From: an uncultured Oscillospiraceae bacterium
GTDB taxonomy: Bacteria > Bacillota > Clostridia > Oscillospirales > Oscillospiraceae
NCBI GenBank assembly: GCA_904395865.1
Contig: CAJFNY010000040.1
Coordinates: 1-61,260, forward strand
Direction: 5' to 3'
DNA length: 61,260 nt
The notes under the pieces are model-generated. The model was given only the letters and a program-made list of their open reading frames with translations. It had not been told where the DNA came from and did no database searches. Below are positions 18,177-27,891 of this stretch, in pieces. Both the position numbers and the translations under genes were made by a program. How positions within the stretch are numbered: the stretch's first letter is position 1; every line of letters starts with the position of its first letter.

Positions 18177-19391
18177 TCAGGTCCGATAATCGCCGTTGAT
18201 TTTCACGTAGTCGTACGTCAGGTCGCAGCCCCAGGCGGTGGCGCTGCCGTCCCCCTGGTGGAGGTCCACCAGCACGGTGATGACCTCCTCCGCAAGAATC
18301 TTCGCCGCTTCCTCCTCGCTGTACGGGCTGTGAGCTGCATGGCGGCAGACGAGTACGCTGCCGGCAGACGACTGCAGCGTTACATCCACCGTGCTGACGT
18401 CGAAATCCGCATCCGTGTAGCCGATGGCGCAGAGGATGCGTCCCCAGTTGGCGTCCCGGCCAAAGACGGCTGCCTTGAAGAGATTCGAGGAGATCACCGA
18501 GCGGGAGATCTTCCTGGCTGTATCCCGGTCCGGCGCGCCGGACACCCGGCAGACGACGGTGTGGCTGGCGCCCTCGCCGTCCGAAGCGATCAGGAACGAC
18601 ATCTTCTGCGTTACGAAGGCCAGGGCCTCGGTGAAAGCGTCGTAGTCCGGCCCCGCCTCGGTGATTTCCCGGTTGCCGGCCAGGCCGTTTGCCAGGATGG
18701 TGACGGTGTCGTTGGTGGAGGTGTCGCGGTCCACGCTGACCTGATTGAAGCTGTCCACCACGTCCTCCTGCAGGGCCTTCCGGAGCATCGGGGCGGAAAT
18801 GGCCGCATCGGTGGTGATGAAGCAGAGCATGGTGGCCATATTGGGATGGATCATGCCGCTGCCCTTGGCAATGGCGCCGAGATGGCACGGGACGCCGCCC
18901 ACCGAGAACTCCACAGCCACCTCCTTGACCTTCGTGTCCGTCGTCATGATGGCGCGGGCCGCATCCTCAGAGCCGTCGGGGCGCAGCGCCTGCACCAGAA
19001 GCGGAATGCCGTAGCAGAAGGGTTCAATGGACATCTCCATGCCGATCACGCCGGTGGAACCCACGATCATGTCCTCCGGCTGCAGCCCCAGGGCCTCTGC
19101 CGCCAGCACACACGTCTCCTCGGCAATCTCCAGGCCGTTGGGCGCGCAGGTGTTGGCGTTGCCGCTGTTGCAGATGACGGCCTGCGCGTGGCCGTCCGCC
19201 AGATGCGCCTGCGTCACGGTCAGCGGTGCACCCTTGACCTTGTTCTTCGTATAGACGCCGGCGGCCGTGCAGGGCACGTCGCTGACGATCATGGCCAGGT
19301 CGGCCTTGCTCCGGTTCTTCCGGATGCCGCACCAGACGCCGGCCGCCCGGAAGCCCCTGGCAGCACAGACACCGTTTCCAATTTCCTTCAT
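18177..19391 (-). CDS. argJ: Glutamate N-acetyltransferase / amino-acid N-acetyltransferase
   Basis: 404 residues. ArgJ recycles the acetyl group from N-acetylornithine to glutamate and can also use acetyl-CoA. The autocleavage site that makes alpha and beta chains is visible as NMATMLCF, with the nucleophilic Thr in ATML. ATG 19391 (MKEIGNGVCAARGF) is preferred over in-frame ATGs at 19400 and 19409 because it gives the family N terminus. argC's stop lies at 19409-19411, so translation is probably coupled. Confidence 0.94.
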   Translation of the reverse strand: MKEIGNGVCAARGFRAAGVWCGIRKNRSKADLAMIVSDVPCTAAGVYTKNKVKGAPLTVTQAHLADGHAQAVICNSGNANTCAPNGLEIAEETCVLAAEALGLQPEDMIVGSTGVIGMEMSIEPFCYGIPLLVQALRPDGSEDAARAIMTTDTKVKEVAVEFSVGGVPCHLGAIAKGSGMIHPNMATMLCFITTDAAISAPMLRKALQEDVVDSFNQVSVDRDTSTNDTVTILANGLAGNREITEAGPDYDAFTEALAFVTQKMSFLIASDGEGASHTVVCRVSGAPDRDTARKISRSVISSNLFKAAVFGRDANWGRILCAIGYTDADFDVSTVDVTLQSSAGSVLVCRHAAHSPYSEEEAAKILAEEVITVLVDLHQGDGSATAWGCDLTYDYVKINGDYRT

Positions 19392-19408
19392 GGTTTCCAT
19401 CCTTTCCA

Positions 19409-20341
19409 TCACAGGCCCGCGTCCTCCGGCAGGCCCAGCATCAGGTTCATGCACTGGATCGCCGCGCCGGAAGCGCCCTTCCCCAGATTGTCAAACCGCG
19501 ACAGCAGAACGATCCGCTCCTGGTTGCCACACACGAAAATCTCCAGCTCGTTCGTCCCGGCCAGCGCCAGGGCGTCCACCATGCCGTCCTCCGGCGCTTC
19601 GCCGCCGCGGTGGACGTGCACGAACCGTGCGCCCGCATAGTAATCCGCCAGTGCCTCCGCCAGGGCATCCGGCCCCATGGGCCTGGTGAGCAGCCGGGTG
19701 TGCAGCGGGACCGTCACGACCATGCCGCTGAAATAGTCGGCCACGATGGGGCTGAACACCGGCGGCGCCGTCAGGCCGGGAATCTTCTGCATCTCCGGCA
19801 GATGCTTGTGTGTCTGGCCAAGGGCGTACTGCCGCGGGCTGTCGTAGCCGGCCGGCCGCTCCTCCGCTTCGTATGCGGCGATCATTTTCTTTCCGCCGCC
19901 CGAGTAGCCGGTGACGGAGCAGGCTGCAAACGGATAGTCCGGCGGCGCAATGCCCAGCGCCACCAACGGCGCCGCCAGCGCGACGAAGCCCGTGGCATGG
20001 CAGCCCGGCACGGCCACGCGCTTCGCGCTGGCCACGGCCGACCGCTGGGCACCCGACAGCTCCGGAAAGCCGTACACCCACCCGGCCGCCGTTCGGTGGG
20101 CCGTGGACGTGTCCAGCAGGCGGACGTGTTCCGGCAGCTGGCTGCAGATCTCCCGGGAAGCTGCATCCGGCAGGCACAGGAAGCTGACGTCTGCCGAGCA
20201 GATCCGATCCATACGGGCGTGCAGATCCTTGCGCTGTGACTCCGGCAGCGTCAGCAGCTCCAGCTCCGATCGTCCCCGAAACCGCTCAAAGATCTTCAGG
20301 CCGGTCGTCCCGGCACTTCCGTCGATGAATACCTTGTACAT
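19409..20341 (-). CDS. argC: N-acetyl-gamma-glutamyl-phosphate reductase (short type)
   Basis: 310 residues, the shorter type 2 form. It reduces N-acetylglutamyl phosphate with NADPH. IDGSAGTTGLKIFERF forms the nucleotide site, and the catalytic Cys lies in VPGCHATGF near residue 113. First gene of the argCJBD operon, with a promoter and an ARG-box-like operator upstream. Confidence 0.93.
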   Translation of the reverse strand: MYKVFIDGSAGTTGLKIFERFRGRSELELLTLPESQRKDLHARMDRICSADVSFLCLPDAASREICSQLPEHVRLLDTSTAHRTAAGWVYGFPELSGAQRSAVASAKRVAVPGCHATGFVALAAPLVALGIAPPDYPFAACSVTGYSGGGKKMIAAYEAEERPAGYDSPRQYALGQTHKHLPEMQKIPGLTAPPVFSPIVADYFSGMVVTVPLHTRLLTRPMGPDALAEALADYYAGARFVHVHRGGEAPEDGMVDALALAGTNELEIFVCGNQERIVLLSRFDNLGKGASGAAIQCMNLMLGLPEDAGL

Positions 20342-20375
20342 ATGTCCTCTTCTCCCTGTGTACCTGGATAGGAAT

Positions 20376-20403
20376 ATTATACGCGCCGCCCCGAATATTT
20401 CAA
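20376..20403 (-). promoter_or_regulatory. Promoter of the arg operon
   Basis: Minus strand: TTGAAA, 16 bases, TATAAT. Confidence 0.65.
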
Positions 20404-20412
20404 GTGTTTTAT

Positions 20413-20426
20413 CGTATATTTATACA
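20413..20426 (-). promoter_or_regulatory. ARG-box-like ArgR/AhrC operator
   Basis: Minus strand TGTATAAATATACG matches TGnATwwwwATnCA at all but the last base. It lies 10 bases upstream of the argC -35 element. It implies arginine-dependent repression. Confidence 0.55.
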
Positions 20427-20467
20427 TTTTTTCAGATTGTCCGCCACATCGTCGTGCAACACGCGCA

Positions 20468-20495
20468 GAAGGACAGCCCATTCAGGCCGTCCTTC
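20468..20495 (-). terminator. Hairpin downstream of pyrG
   Basis: GAAGGACaGCC/GGCcGTCCTTC stem, 11 bp with one mismatch and no T run; candidate pyrG terminator. Confidence 0.45.
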
Positions 20496-20579
20496 TCAGC
20501 AAAATCAACAAGTCTCATCCGATGCGGCATACAGGATTTCCGGCGTATCCATTCGTTTTTGTGCAGTTTGCACGCCGGC

Positions 20580-22184
20580 TCAGGTGGCAGCATGCCGAGC
20601 CGCTGCGCCGATGAAGGCGCGGAACAGCGGATGGGCACGGTTGGGGCGGCTCTTGAGCTCCGGGTGGAACTGTACCCCCACGAACCACGGGTGCTCCGGC
20701 AGCTCCACGATCTCCACCAGGCGTCCGTCCGGCGAAAGGCCCGCCAGCTGCAGGCCGGCGGCCGTCAGCGTCTCGCGGTAGGCATTGCTGAACTCATACC
20801 GGTGGCGGTGCCGCTCGGCAATCTCCGCTTCTCCGTAGATCTCCCGCACACTGCTGCCCTCTGTCAGGCAGCAGGGCCAGCTGCCGAGGCGCATGGTGCC
20901 GCCCTTGGCCGTGACGCCCACCTGATCCGGCATCAGATCGATGACCGGATGCGGCGTCTGCGGGTTCAGCTCGCTGGAGTGGGCGCCCTCCAGGCCGCAG
21001 ACGTCGCGCGCAAACTCCACCACGGCCATCTGCATGCCCAGACAGATGCCGAAGTACGGCACGCCCTGCTCACGCGCCCAGCGCGCTGCCGTAATCATCC
21101 CTTCCACGCCGCGATCTCCGAAGCCGCCCGGGACGAGAACGCCGGCGCAGCCGCCCAGCAGCTGCGGCGCCGTCTCCGCCGTGACGTCCTCTGATTCCAC
21201 CCAGCGGATGTCCACGTGGACCTCATTTTCGATGCCGCCATGGTTCAGCGCCTCCACCACGCTGAGGTACGCGTCGTGCAGTGCTGTGTACTTGCCCACC
21301 AGCGCAATGGTGACCCGCCCGTGGGGATGCTTTGCACGCTCCACCATCCGGATCCAGTCCCCCAGCTCCGGCTTGCCGCAGCGCAGCCCCAGCCGCTTGA
21401 CCGTCACCTCGCCCAGCCCGGCTTCTTCCAGCATCAGCGGCACCTGGTACAGGATCGGCGCCGTCAGATTCGGGATGGCGTTCTCCACCGGGATGTTGCA
21501 GAAGAGCGAGATCTTCTGGCGGATCTCCAGCGGCACCTCCCGATCGCAGCGGCACATGATCACGTCCGGCTGGATGCCGATGGACAGCAGCTCCTTGCAG
21601 GAGTGCTGCGTCGGCTTGGATTTCAGTTCGCCGGAACCGGGGATTTCCACGATCAGGGAGACGTGGACGAACATGCAGTTCTCCCGCCCCACCTCCGAGG
21701 CCACCTGCCGGATGGCTTCCAGAAACGGCTGCGACTCGATGTCGCCGACGGTGCCGCCGATCTCAGTCAGCACCACGTCCGTTCTGCCGTCGTCCATGGC
21801 GTAGATGCGGCGCTTGATCTCGTTGGTGATGTGCGGAATGATCTGGACCGTTCCGCCCAGAAAATCGCCGGTCCGCTCCCGGTTGAGAATGTTCCAGTAG
21901 ATCTTTCCGGAGGTCACGGAGCTGTTGGCCGTCAGGCTCTCATCGATGAAGCGCTCGTAATGCCCCAGATCCAGATCGGTCTCCGCGCCGTCATCGGTCA
22001 CGAACACCTCACCGTGCTGGTAGGGACTCATGGTCCCGGGGTCTACGTTCAGGTAGGGGTCCAGCTTCTGAATGGTCACTCGCAGCCCGCGGGCACGCAG
22101 CAGCCGCCCCAGGGAGGCTGCCGTAATCCCCTTGCCCAGGCCGGAGACCACACCGCCGGTGATGAAAATATGCTTGACTGCCAT
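20580..22184 (-). CDS. pyrG: CTP synthase
   Basis: 534 residues. It converts UTP plus glutamine to CTP. The N-terminal synthetase domain has [14 protein letters not shown] and [11 protein letters not shown]; the C-terminal class I glutamine amidotransferase has [11 protein letters not shown], the nucleophile Cys in FGICLGMQ, and [12 protein letters not shown] with the catalytic His-Glu. Full length. It has its own promoter. Confidence 0.96.
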   Translation of the reverse strand: MAVKHIFITGGVVSGLGKGITAASLGRLLRARGLRVTIQKLDPYLNVDPGTMSPYQHGEVFVTDDGAETDLDLGHYERFIDESLTANSSVTSGKIYWNILNRERTGDFLGGTVQIIPHITNEIKRRIYAMDDGRTDVVLTEIGGTVGDIESQPFLEAIRQVASEVGRENCMFVHVSLIVEIPGSGELKSKPTQHSCKELLSIGIQPDVIMCRCDREVPLEIRQKISLFCNIPVENAIPNLTAPILYQVPLMLEEAGLGEVTVKRLGLRCGKPELGDWIRMVERAKHPHGRVTIALVGKYTALHDAYLSVVEALNHGGIENEVHVDIRWVESEDVTAETAPQLLGGCAGVLVPGGFGDRGVEGMITAARWAREQGVPYFGICLGMQMAVVEFARDVCGLEGAHSSELNPQTPHPVIDLMPDQVGVTAKGGTMRLGSWPCCLTEGSSVREIYGEAEIAERHRHRYEFSNAYRETLTAAGLQLAGLSPDGRLVEIVELPEHPWFVGVQFHPELKSRPNRAHPLFRAFIGAAARHAAT

Positions 22185-22250
22185 GGTGTATCCTCCTCCG
22201 TCCGTGATTTCTCTGCGGGCAGACAGCCGCTGTCCGCCCTGAACGTATAG

Positions 22251-22279
22251 AGAATACTCTCCGTGTGCGGCGCCGTCAA
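22251..22279 (-). promoter_or_regulatory. Sigma-A promoter of pyrG
   Basis: Minus strand: TTGACG, 17 bases, TATTCT. No PyrR site or pyrG-type G-run leader was recognised. Confidence 0.6.
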
Positions 22280-22455
22280 GATAAAACAGCAGGGTTTCGT
22301 CACTTTTGTTATTTATTGGAAAAGTTTTCCCGGAAACTGCCGCCGCTTTGTGTAGTTTTCCTGCACTTTACCGTGCAGGTCATCCCGTGCGTACTGCTAC
22401 ATAATCTGTCGGCACCGCCGAAACAATGCGCCCATTATGCAGAAAATTATACAAA

Positions 22456-22480
22456 GCCGGCGGCCGTTCCGGCCGCCGGC
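22456..22480 (-). terminator. Terminator downstream of gpr
   Basis: GCCGGCGGCCG-TTC-CGGCCGCCGGC, a perfect 11-bp stem, then TTTG on the minus strand. The rest of 22481-22608 shows no gene. Confidence 0.65.
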
Positions 22481-22608
22481 AGTCCCTGGAAAAAACGCCG
22501 TGCAGCCTGAGTTATTCAAACTGCCAACAGGGTTTTCCACAGCCCCTGCAGCGGATGCTCCCTGCAAGAAATCGCTGTATACGGTGTTGACATAATCACA
22601 AAGTGGCT

Positions 22609-23502
22609 CTACTCGGCAAAAGACGCCAGGTCCTCTGCATCCAGGCCGTCCTGCAGTGCCAGGTTGATGCCCAGCGCGACCAGCCGGGCAATCCGGTTGA
22701 CGGCCGCATCGATGTCCTGCGGCGTGACCATCATCCGCCTGCCGCCGCACAGCCGTTCCAGCTGCCGCTCCGTCAGGCGGCTCCCGCCGTCCCGCAGCAG
22801 CGTCTCCACATCCGCCACCGTCGGCACCCCCACAGCCACTACCGGCACGCCGAAGCGTGCACGGGTGAAGGCCGTCCGGGTATTCTGCACGCCGGAGCCG
22901 GGGGTAATGCCCGTGTCGGTCAGCTGTACGGTGGTGCAGACCCGCCGGAGCTCCCGGGCCGCCAGCGCATCCACCGCCAGGATGCAGTCCGGACGAACGC
23001 GCCCCGCCACTCCGGCCACCAGCTCCGCGCTCTCCACGCCGGTCATCCCCAGGACGCCGGGCATCACAGCCGAGACCGGCCGATAACCGCCGAACAGCGT
23101 CGGCAGCTGCCCGACCAGATGGCGCGTCACCAGCAGCTGCCGCACCACCTTGGGTCCGATGGCATCCGGCGTCACCGCCTCGTTCCCAAGACCCACCACC
23201 AGCACCGACTGGTGTTTCCGCAGCCCCAGCAGCGGCCGGAGGCACCGGCTCAGAACTTCCGCCGAACGCGGCAGACAGTCCCTCCCCTTGCGGCTGTACT
23301 CATGGAGCTCCAGCGTCAGATACTTCCCGACCGGTTTGTGCAGTGCTTCCTCTCCCCGCCGGTCCAGGATCTCCACCGTCGTCACCGTAACGCCCTTCTG
23401 CCGCTGCTCCCTGGCGGCGACGCCGGGCAGGTCCGTGGTTTTTCCTGCCGATTCCTCCCACAGCTCCTTGGCCTCCAGCGCCAGATCCGTTCGCATGCGC
23501 AT
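22609..23502 (-). CDS. gpr: Germination protease GPR
   Basis: 297 residues. GPR degrades small acid-soluble spore proteins when spores germinate. The N-terminal RTDLALEA matches the region where the zymogen is autocleaved, and VLVVGLGNEAVTPDAIGP plus LAVDALAAREL are the conserved core. It is expected to be made in the forespore under SigF/SigG. A fitting promoter lies upstream. No spoIIP follows, unlike Bacillus. Confidence 0.93.
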   Translation of the reverse strand: MRMRTDLALEAKELWEESAGKTTDLPGVAAREQRQKGVTVTTVEILDRRGEEALHKPVGKYLTLELHEYSRKGRDCLPRSAEVLSRCLRPLLGLRKHQSVLVVGLGNEAVTPDAIGPKVVRQLLVTRHLVGQLPTLFGGYRPVSAVMPGVLGMTGVESAELVAGVAGRVRPDCILAVDALAARELRRVCTTVQLTDTGITPGSGVQNTRTAFTRARFGVPVVAVGVPTVADVETLLRDGGSRLTERQLERLCGGRRMMVTPQDIDAAVNRIARLVALGINLALQDGLDAEDLASFAE

Positions 23503-23520
23503 CGTACATCACCTCTGCGC

Positions 23521-23549
23521 TAGTTTCCGCCGCCTTCACGGCGATATGC
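23521..23549 (-). promoter_or_regulatory. Forespore-type promoter of gpr
   Basis: Minus strand GCATA, 16 bases, GGAAACTA, 19 bases before the ATG. It fits the sigma-F/sigma-G class. Confidence 0.5.
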
Positions 23550-23579
23550 GAATTTTTTCAGAAAAAAGGAAAAAAGCCC

Positions 23580-23608
23580 TTGATTTCTTCTTCCCTTGCA
23601 GCTATAAT
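23580..23608 (+). promoter_or_regulatory. Sigma-A promoter of rpsT
   Basis: TTGATT, 17 bases, TATAAT. Confidence 0.75.
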
Positions 23609-23667
23609 ATATTTCTGCATGAGACCATTCCGCTCCGGAATGAAACGCTATTGGAGGAGGTGTAATC

Positions 23668-23934
23668 GTGCCCAACATCAAGTCTGCCAAGAAGAGAGTT
23701 CTGCTGGCCCGCGCTGCCAACGAGAGCAACAAGAAGGCCAAGTCCATTCTCAAGACCTCTCTGAAGAAGTTCGAAGCTGCCGCCGCTGCCGGCAATGCCG
23801 CCGAGACCGATAGCGCTTACAAGGCTGCCATCAAAACCATTGACCAGGCCGTCAAGAAGGGAATTCTTCACAAGAACACGGCTGCCCGCAAGAAGAGCAG
23901 CATTGCCCGGAAGATGAACTCCATCGCTTCCTGA
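23668..23934 (+). CDS. rpsT: 30S ribosomal protein S20
   Basis: 88 residues, starting at GTG 23668 behind GGAGGAGG. PNIKSAKKRV and HKNTAARKKSSIARKMN are the S20 signatures. The non-ATG start is worth noting because S20 of E. coli also uses a rare start as part of autoregulation. Monocistronic and divergent from gpr. Confidence 0.95.
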   Translation: MPNIKSAKKRVLLARAANESNKKAKSILKTSLKKFEAAAAAGNAAETDSAYKAAIKTIDQAVKKGILHKNTAARKKSSIARKMNSIAS

Positions 23935-23946
23935 GCCAGTTTGAGG

Positions 23947-23978
23947 CTCCCTCCCGGAAGGGAGGGAGTTTTTCTTTT
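23947..23978 (+). terminator. Terminator after rpsT
   Basis: CTCCCTCCC-GGAA-GGGAGGGAG then TTTTTCTTTT. Confidence 0.92.
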
Positions 23979-24014
23979 GGCCTGGAGTCCGCAGGCCCTG
24001 AAAGGAGCGCCGCC

Positions 24015-26057
24015 ATGCCAACGCTGTTTGACCCCGTGACCACTCTCTCCGGCATCGGCCGCACCCGGGCCGAGCAGCTGGCCGGTCTGGGCATTCGTAC
24101 CCTCTACGATCTGATTGCCTACTTCCCCAGAGACTACGAGGACCGGACGCAGCTTTCCACCATCGACCATCTGGAGCCGGACGTTCCGGCCTGCTTTGAG
24201 GCTATGGTCATCACCGAGCCGCGGACCAGCCACATCCGCCGCGGCCTCGACCTGACGAAGCTGACTGTGGCGGACCACACCGGCCGGCTGCCGCTCACCT
24301 TCTTCAATCAAAGCTACGTGGCCGATCAGCTGCGGTACGGCGAAACGTACTTCTTCTACGGCAAGCCGGAAGGCGGCCTCATCGGAACACAGATGGCCAA
24401 CCCGGCCTTTGAGCGGCCGGATGCGCCCGCCGTCGTGACGCGGCGGATCCTGCCGGTCTACAGTCTGACCGCCGGCATCACGAATCGCTTTCTGGTGCGC
24501 GCCGTCTCCCAGGCCCTGGACGCCTGCCGCGGCACACTGCCGGAGATCCTTCCGGACTCCGTCCGCTCCCGCTACGGGCTCTGCGGGGCCGAATTTGCCT
24601 ATGAGACGATCCACCGCCCGGAGAGCTTCGCGCTTCTGGCCGAGGCCCGGCGGCGGCTGGTGTTCGAGGAATTCTTCATCTTCTCCGCCGGGCTGGCCAT
24701 GGTACGGGCACGCCGGACCCAGCAGCCCCACGCGCCGTATGCGAATCTGGACGTCCGGCCTCTGCTGGACATGCTCCCCTTTTCCCTGACCGGCGCGCAG
24801 CAGCGGGCGATCCGTGAGATCCTTGCGGATTTCGCCAGCGGGAGGCCCATGAACCGGCTCGTCCAGGGCGATGTGGGCAGCGGCAAAACCATGATTGCAG
24901 CTGCGGCCGCCTACGCAGCCGCTGCCAACGGCTTCCAGACGGCGCTGATGGCCCCGACCGAGATTCTGGCCGAGCAGCACTACCAGCATCTGCAGCCGCT
25001 TTTCGCCGGTCTCGGCTTAGAAACGGTGCTGCTGACCGGCGCCATGGGCGCCGCCGCCAAGCGGTCAGCCAAGGCGGCCATCGCCGACGGAACTGCGCAG
25101 ATCGTCATCGGGACCCACGCGCTGCTCACCGGAGACGTGACGTTCGCATCGCTCGATCTTGTCATTGCCGACGAGCAGCATCGCTTCGGCGTCGCCCAGC
25201 GCGCGGCGCTGTCTGCCAAGGCCGGAAATCCGCACCTGCTCGTCATGTCGGCCACGCCCATTCCCCGGACGCTCTCCCTGATCCTCTACGGCGACCTGGA
25301 CGTCTCCGTGGTGGATGAGCTGCCGCCGGGCCGCCAGACGGTGGACACCTTCCTGGTGGGCGAGGCCATGCGGCCGCGGATCCACGCGTTCATTCGCCGC
25401 CAGGTGGATGAAGGACACCAGGTTTACATCGTCTGTCCCGCCATCGAGGAGGGGGAGGAGACGTCACTCAAGTCGGCTGAAGCCTGGGCGCAGACGCTGC
25501 AGCAGGTCGTCTTTCCCGATCTGCAGGTGGGACTGCTCCACGGCCGGATGAAGAGTGCAGAAAAAGAGGCGGTCATGGGTCAGTTTGCCGCCGGCAATCT
25601 CCAGATTCTCGTTTCCACCACAGTCATTGAGGTGGGCGTCGACGTTCCCAACGCGACCCTGATCGTCATCGAAAACGCAGAGCGCTTCGGCCTGAGTCAG
25701 CTGCACCAGCTCCGCGGGCGGGTCGGCCGCGGCAGCGCCAAGTCCTTCTGCGTGCTGTTCTCCGACAGCCATTCCCAGGAGACCCGCGCGCGTCTCAAGG
25801 CTCTCTGCGCCACCAACGACGGCTTTGAGATCGCCCGGCAGGATCTGGCGCTCCGGGGGCCGGGAGATTTCTTCGGGCAGCGGCAGCACGGGCTGCCGGC
25901 CTTCAAAGTTGCCAGCCTGACGTGCGATGTCAAAACGCTTCAGAATGCCCAGGAGGCCGCGGCCGCCTTCCTGGCAGACGCCCCGCCGGAGGAAGGCAGT
26001 CCGCTCTATGCGCGGATCCGGGCGCTGTTCGGGAGCGCGGAGACGGCATTCAACTGA
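24015..26057 (+). CDS. recG: ATP-dependent DNA helicase RecG
   Basis: 680 residues. RecG remodels stalled forks and Holliday junctions. The N-terminal wedge/OB domain covers residues 1-230 (TTLSGIGRTRAEQL at the start). Helicase motifs: VQGDVGSGKT (I), APTEILAEQH (Ia), ADEQHRFGVAQR (II), SATPIPRTL (III), TTVIEVGVDVPNA (V) and QLRGRVGRG (VI). The C-terminal block LALRGPGDFFGQRQHGLP is the RecG wing. Full length. Confidence 0.96.
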   Translation: MPTLFDPVTTLSGIGRTRAEQLAGLGIRTLYDLIAYFPRDYEDRTQLSTIDHLEPDVPACFEAMVITEPRTSHIRRGLDLTKLTVADHTGRLPLTFFNQSYVADQLRYGETYFFYGKPEGGLIGTQMANPAFERPDAPAVVTRRILPVYSLTAGITNRFLVRAVSQALDACRGTLPEILPDSVRSRYGLCGAEFAYETIHRPESFALLAEARRRLVFEEFFIFSAGLAMVRARRTQQPHAPYANLDVRPLLDMLPFSLTGAQQRAIREILADFASGRPMNRLVQGDVGSGKTMIAAAAAYAAAANGFQTALMAPTEILAEQHYQHLQPLFAGLGLETVLLTGAMGAAAKRSAKAAIADGTAQIVIGTHALLTGDVTFASLDLVIADEQHRFGVAQRAALSAKAGNPHLLVMSATPIPRTLSLILYGDLDVSVVDELPPGRQTVDTFLVGEAMRPRIHAFIRRQVDEGHQVYIVCPAIEEGEETSLKSAEAWAQTLQQVVFPDLQVGLLHGRMKSAEKEAVMGQFAAGNLQILVSTTVIEVGVDVPNATLIVIENAERFGLSQLHQLRGRVGRGSAKSFCVLFSDSHSQETRARLKALCATNDGFEIARQDLALRGPGDFFGQRQHGLPAFKVASLTCDVKTLQNAQEAAAAFLADAPPEEGSPLYARIRALFGSAETAFN

Positions 26058-26105
26058 TTCGTCCAGCATTTTGCAGTCTTTTTTCGGAATTTGGCAAAGT
26101 TTGAA

Positions 26106-26134
26106 TTGTATCCGGACGGGATTTGTAGTAGAAT
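26106..26134 (+). promoter_or_regulatory. Candidate promoter of gpmI
   Basis: TTGTAT, 17 bases, TAGAAT. Confidence 0.5.
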
Positions 26135-26184
26135 AAGGGACAAAGCGAGTTCACCCATCGCAGTTACTTTTGGGAGGATGCACT

Positions 26185-27747
26185 ATGAAAAAACCCATCG
26201 TATTGGTGATTATGGACGGCGTCGGCCGCGGCGACGGCGGCCCCGGCGATGCAGTTGCACAGGCCAGGACGCCGAACCTGGACAAGCTCTTCGCCACCTG
26301 CCCCTACACGTGGCTCAAAGCCCACGGCACGGCCGTCGGCCTGCCCACGGACGATGATATGGGCAACTCCGAGGTCGGCCACAACGCCCTTGGCTGCGGC
26401 CAGATCTACGCCCAGGGTGCCAAGCTGGTCACAGAAAGCATCGAGTCCGGCGCCATGTTCCAGTCCAAGACCTGGAAGCAGCTGGCGGACAACGCCAGGG
26501 ATGGCCGGACGCTCCACTTCCTGGGCCTGCTGTCCGACGGCAACGTCCACTCCAATATTTCCCACCTGTTCGCCATGCTCCGGGAGGCCCATCAGGAGGG
26601 CGTGCGCCGCGTCCGCTGCCACATCCTGCTGGACGGCCGTGACGTGCCGGCCACCTCGGCGCTGGAGTATGTGCAGCAGCTGGAGGACCAGCTGGCCGCC
26701 CTGTCCGGCGACGGCTATGATTACCGCATTGCCTCCGGCGGCGGCCGCATGACCATCACCATGGACCGCTATGAGGCCAACTGGCCCATGGTCGAGCTGG
26801 GCTGGAAGACCCACGTCCAGGGAATCGGCAGGCAGTTTGCCGATGCCAAGACGGCCATCGAGACGTACCGGCAGGAGACGAGCTGCATCGATCAGGATCT
26901 CCCGCCTTTCGTCATCGCGGAGAACGGTCAGCCGGTGGGCACCATCGCCAACGGCGACAGCGTGATCCTCTTCAACTTCCGCGGCGACCGGGCGCAGGAA
27001 ATCTCCCTGGCCTTCGACCGGCAGGACTTTGACAAGTTCGACCGGGGCGACTATACCGGCGTCCTGTTCGCCGGCATGCTGGAATACGACGGCGACCTGA
27101 AGATCCCCACCCGCTACCTGGTGGAGCCGCCGGTGATCCAGAACACCCTGACCGAGGTGCTGTGCCAGCATGGGATCCGGGAGTACGCTCTGTCCGAGAC
27201 ACAGAAATACGGCCACGTGACGTACTTCTGGAACGGGAACCGCTCCGGCAAGGTGGATGAGACGCTGGAGACGTACGAGGAAATCCCCTCGGATGTCGTC
27301 CCGTTCGATCAGAAGCCGGCCATGAAGTCCGTGGAGATCACTGACCACATGGTCGAGGCCATGGCCTCCCACAAGTACGACTTCCTGCGGTGCAACTATC
27401 CCAACGGCGACATGGTCGGCCACACCGGCTCCCTGCCGGCTGCGATCACCGCCATGGAGTGTGTGGATGCCGGTGTCGGCCGCATCCTTGCCGCTGCTGA
27501 CGAATATGGCTACACCGTCTGCGTCACGGCAGACCACGGCAATGCCGACCAGATGACCGAGACGAAAAAGGGCAAGACCTCCGTCCGCACGGCGCACTCC
27601 CTGAATCCCGTTCCGTTCATCATCTACGACCCCGACACAAAATACGTCATCCGTGACGGCCACTACGGGCTGGCCAATGTGGCGCCCACGCTGGTGAAGA
27701 TGATGGGCATTGAGGCGCCCGCCTGCTGGGAGCCCAGCATGATCTGA
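26185..27747 (+). CDS. gpmI: 2,3-bisphosphoglycerate-independent phosphoglycerate mutase
   Basis: 520 residues. It interconverts 3- and 2-phosphoglycerate using two Mn ions. ATG 26185 follows GGGAGG; the frame extends 5 codons upstream without a better start. The metal-binding VIMDGVGRGD replaces the more usual DGWG. The phosphorylated Ser is in MGNSEVGHNALG, and the second metal cluster lies in TADHGNADQM and HSLNPVPF. Otherwise full length. Monocistronic. Confidence 0.93.
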   Translation: MKKPIVLVIMDGVGRGDGGPGDAVAQARTPNLDKLFATCPYTWLKAHGTAVGLPTDDDMGNSEVGHNALGCGQIYAQGAKLVTESIESGAMFQSKTWKQLADNARDGRTLHFLGLLSDGNVHSNISHLFAMLREAHQEGVRRVRCHILLDGRDVPATSALEYVQQLEDQLAALSGDGYDYRIASGGGRMTITMDRYEANWPMVELGWKTHVQGIGRQFADAKTAIETYRQETSCIDQDLPPFVIAENGQPVGTIANGDSVILFNFRGDRAQEISLAFDRQDFDKFDRGDYTGVLFAGMLEYDGDLKIPTRYLVEPPVIQNTLTEVLCQHGIREYALSETQKYGHVTYFWNGNRSGKVDETLETYEEIPSDVVPFDQKPAMKSVEITDHMVEAMASHKYDFLRCNYPNGDMVGHTGSLPAAITAMECVDAGVGRILAAADEYGYTVCVTADHGNADQMTETKKGKTSVRTAHSLNPVPFIIYDPDTKYVIRDGHYGLANVAPTLVKMMGIEAPACWEPSMI

Positions 27748-27764
27748 TCCACACCCGAACGGAG

Positions 27765-27797
27765 CGTCCCGATTTCTGAGAAATCGGGACGTTTTCC
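27765..27797 (+). terminator. Terminator after gpmI
   Basis: CGTCCCGATTT/AAATCGGGACG stem then TTTT. Confidence 0.85.
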
Positions 27798-27823
27798 GCG
27801 CACCACTCCTCGTAAGATTGGCC

Positions 27824-27852
27824 TTGAGCTTTCCCCGGAAATGCGCTACAAT
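27824..27852 (+). promoter_or_regulatory. Sigma-A promoter of yloU-fakA
   Basis: TTGAGC, 17 bases, TACAAT. Confidence 0.7.
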
Positions 27853-27891
27853 GGTCCCAGAGGAAAGTCCCAGTGTAAAGGAGGTCGTTCT

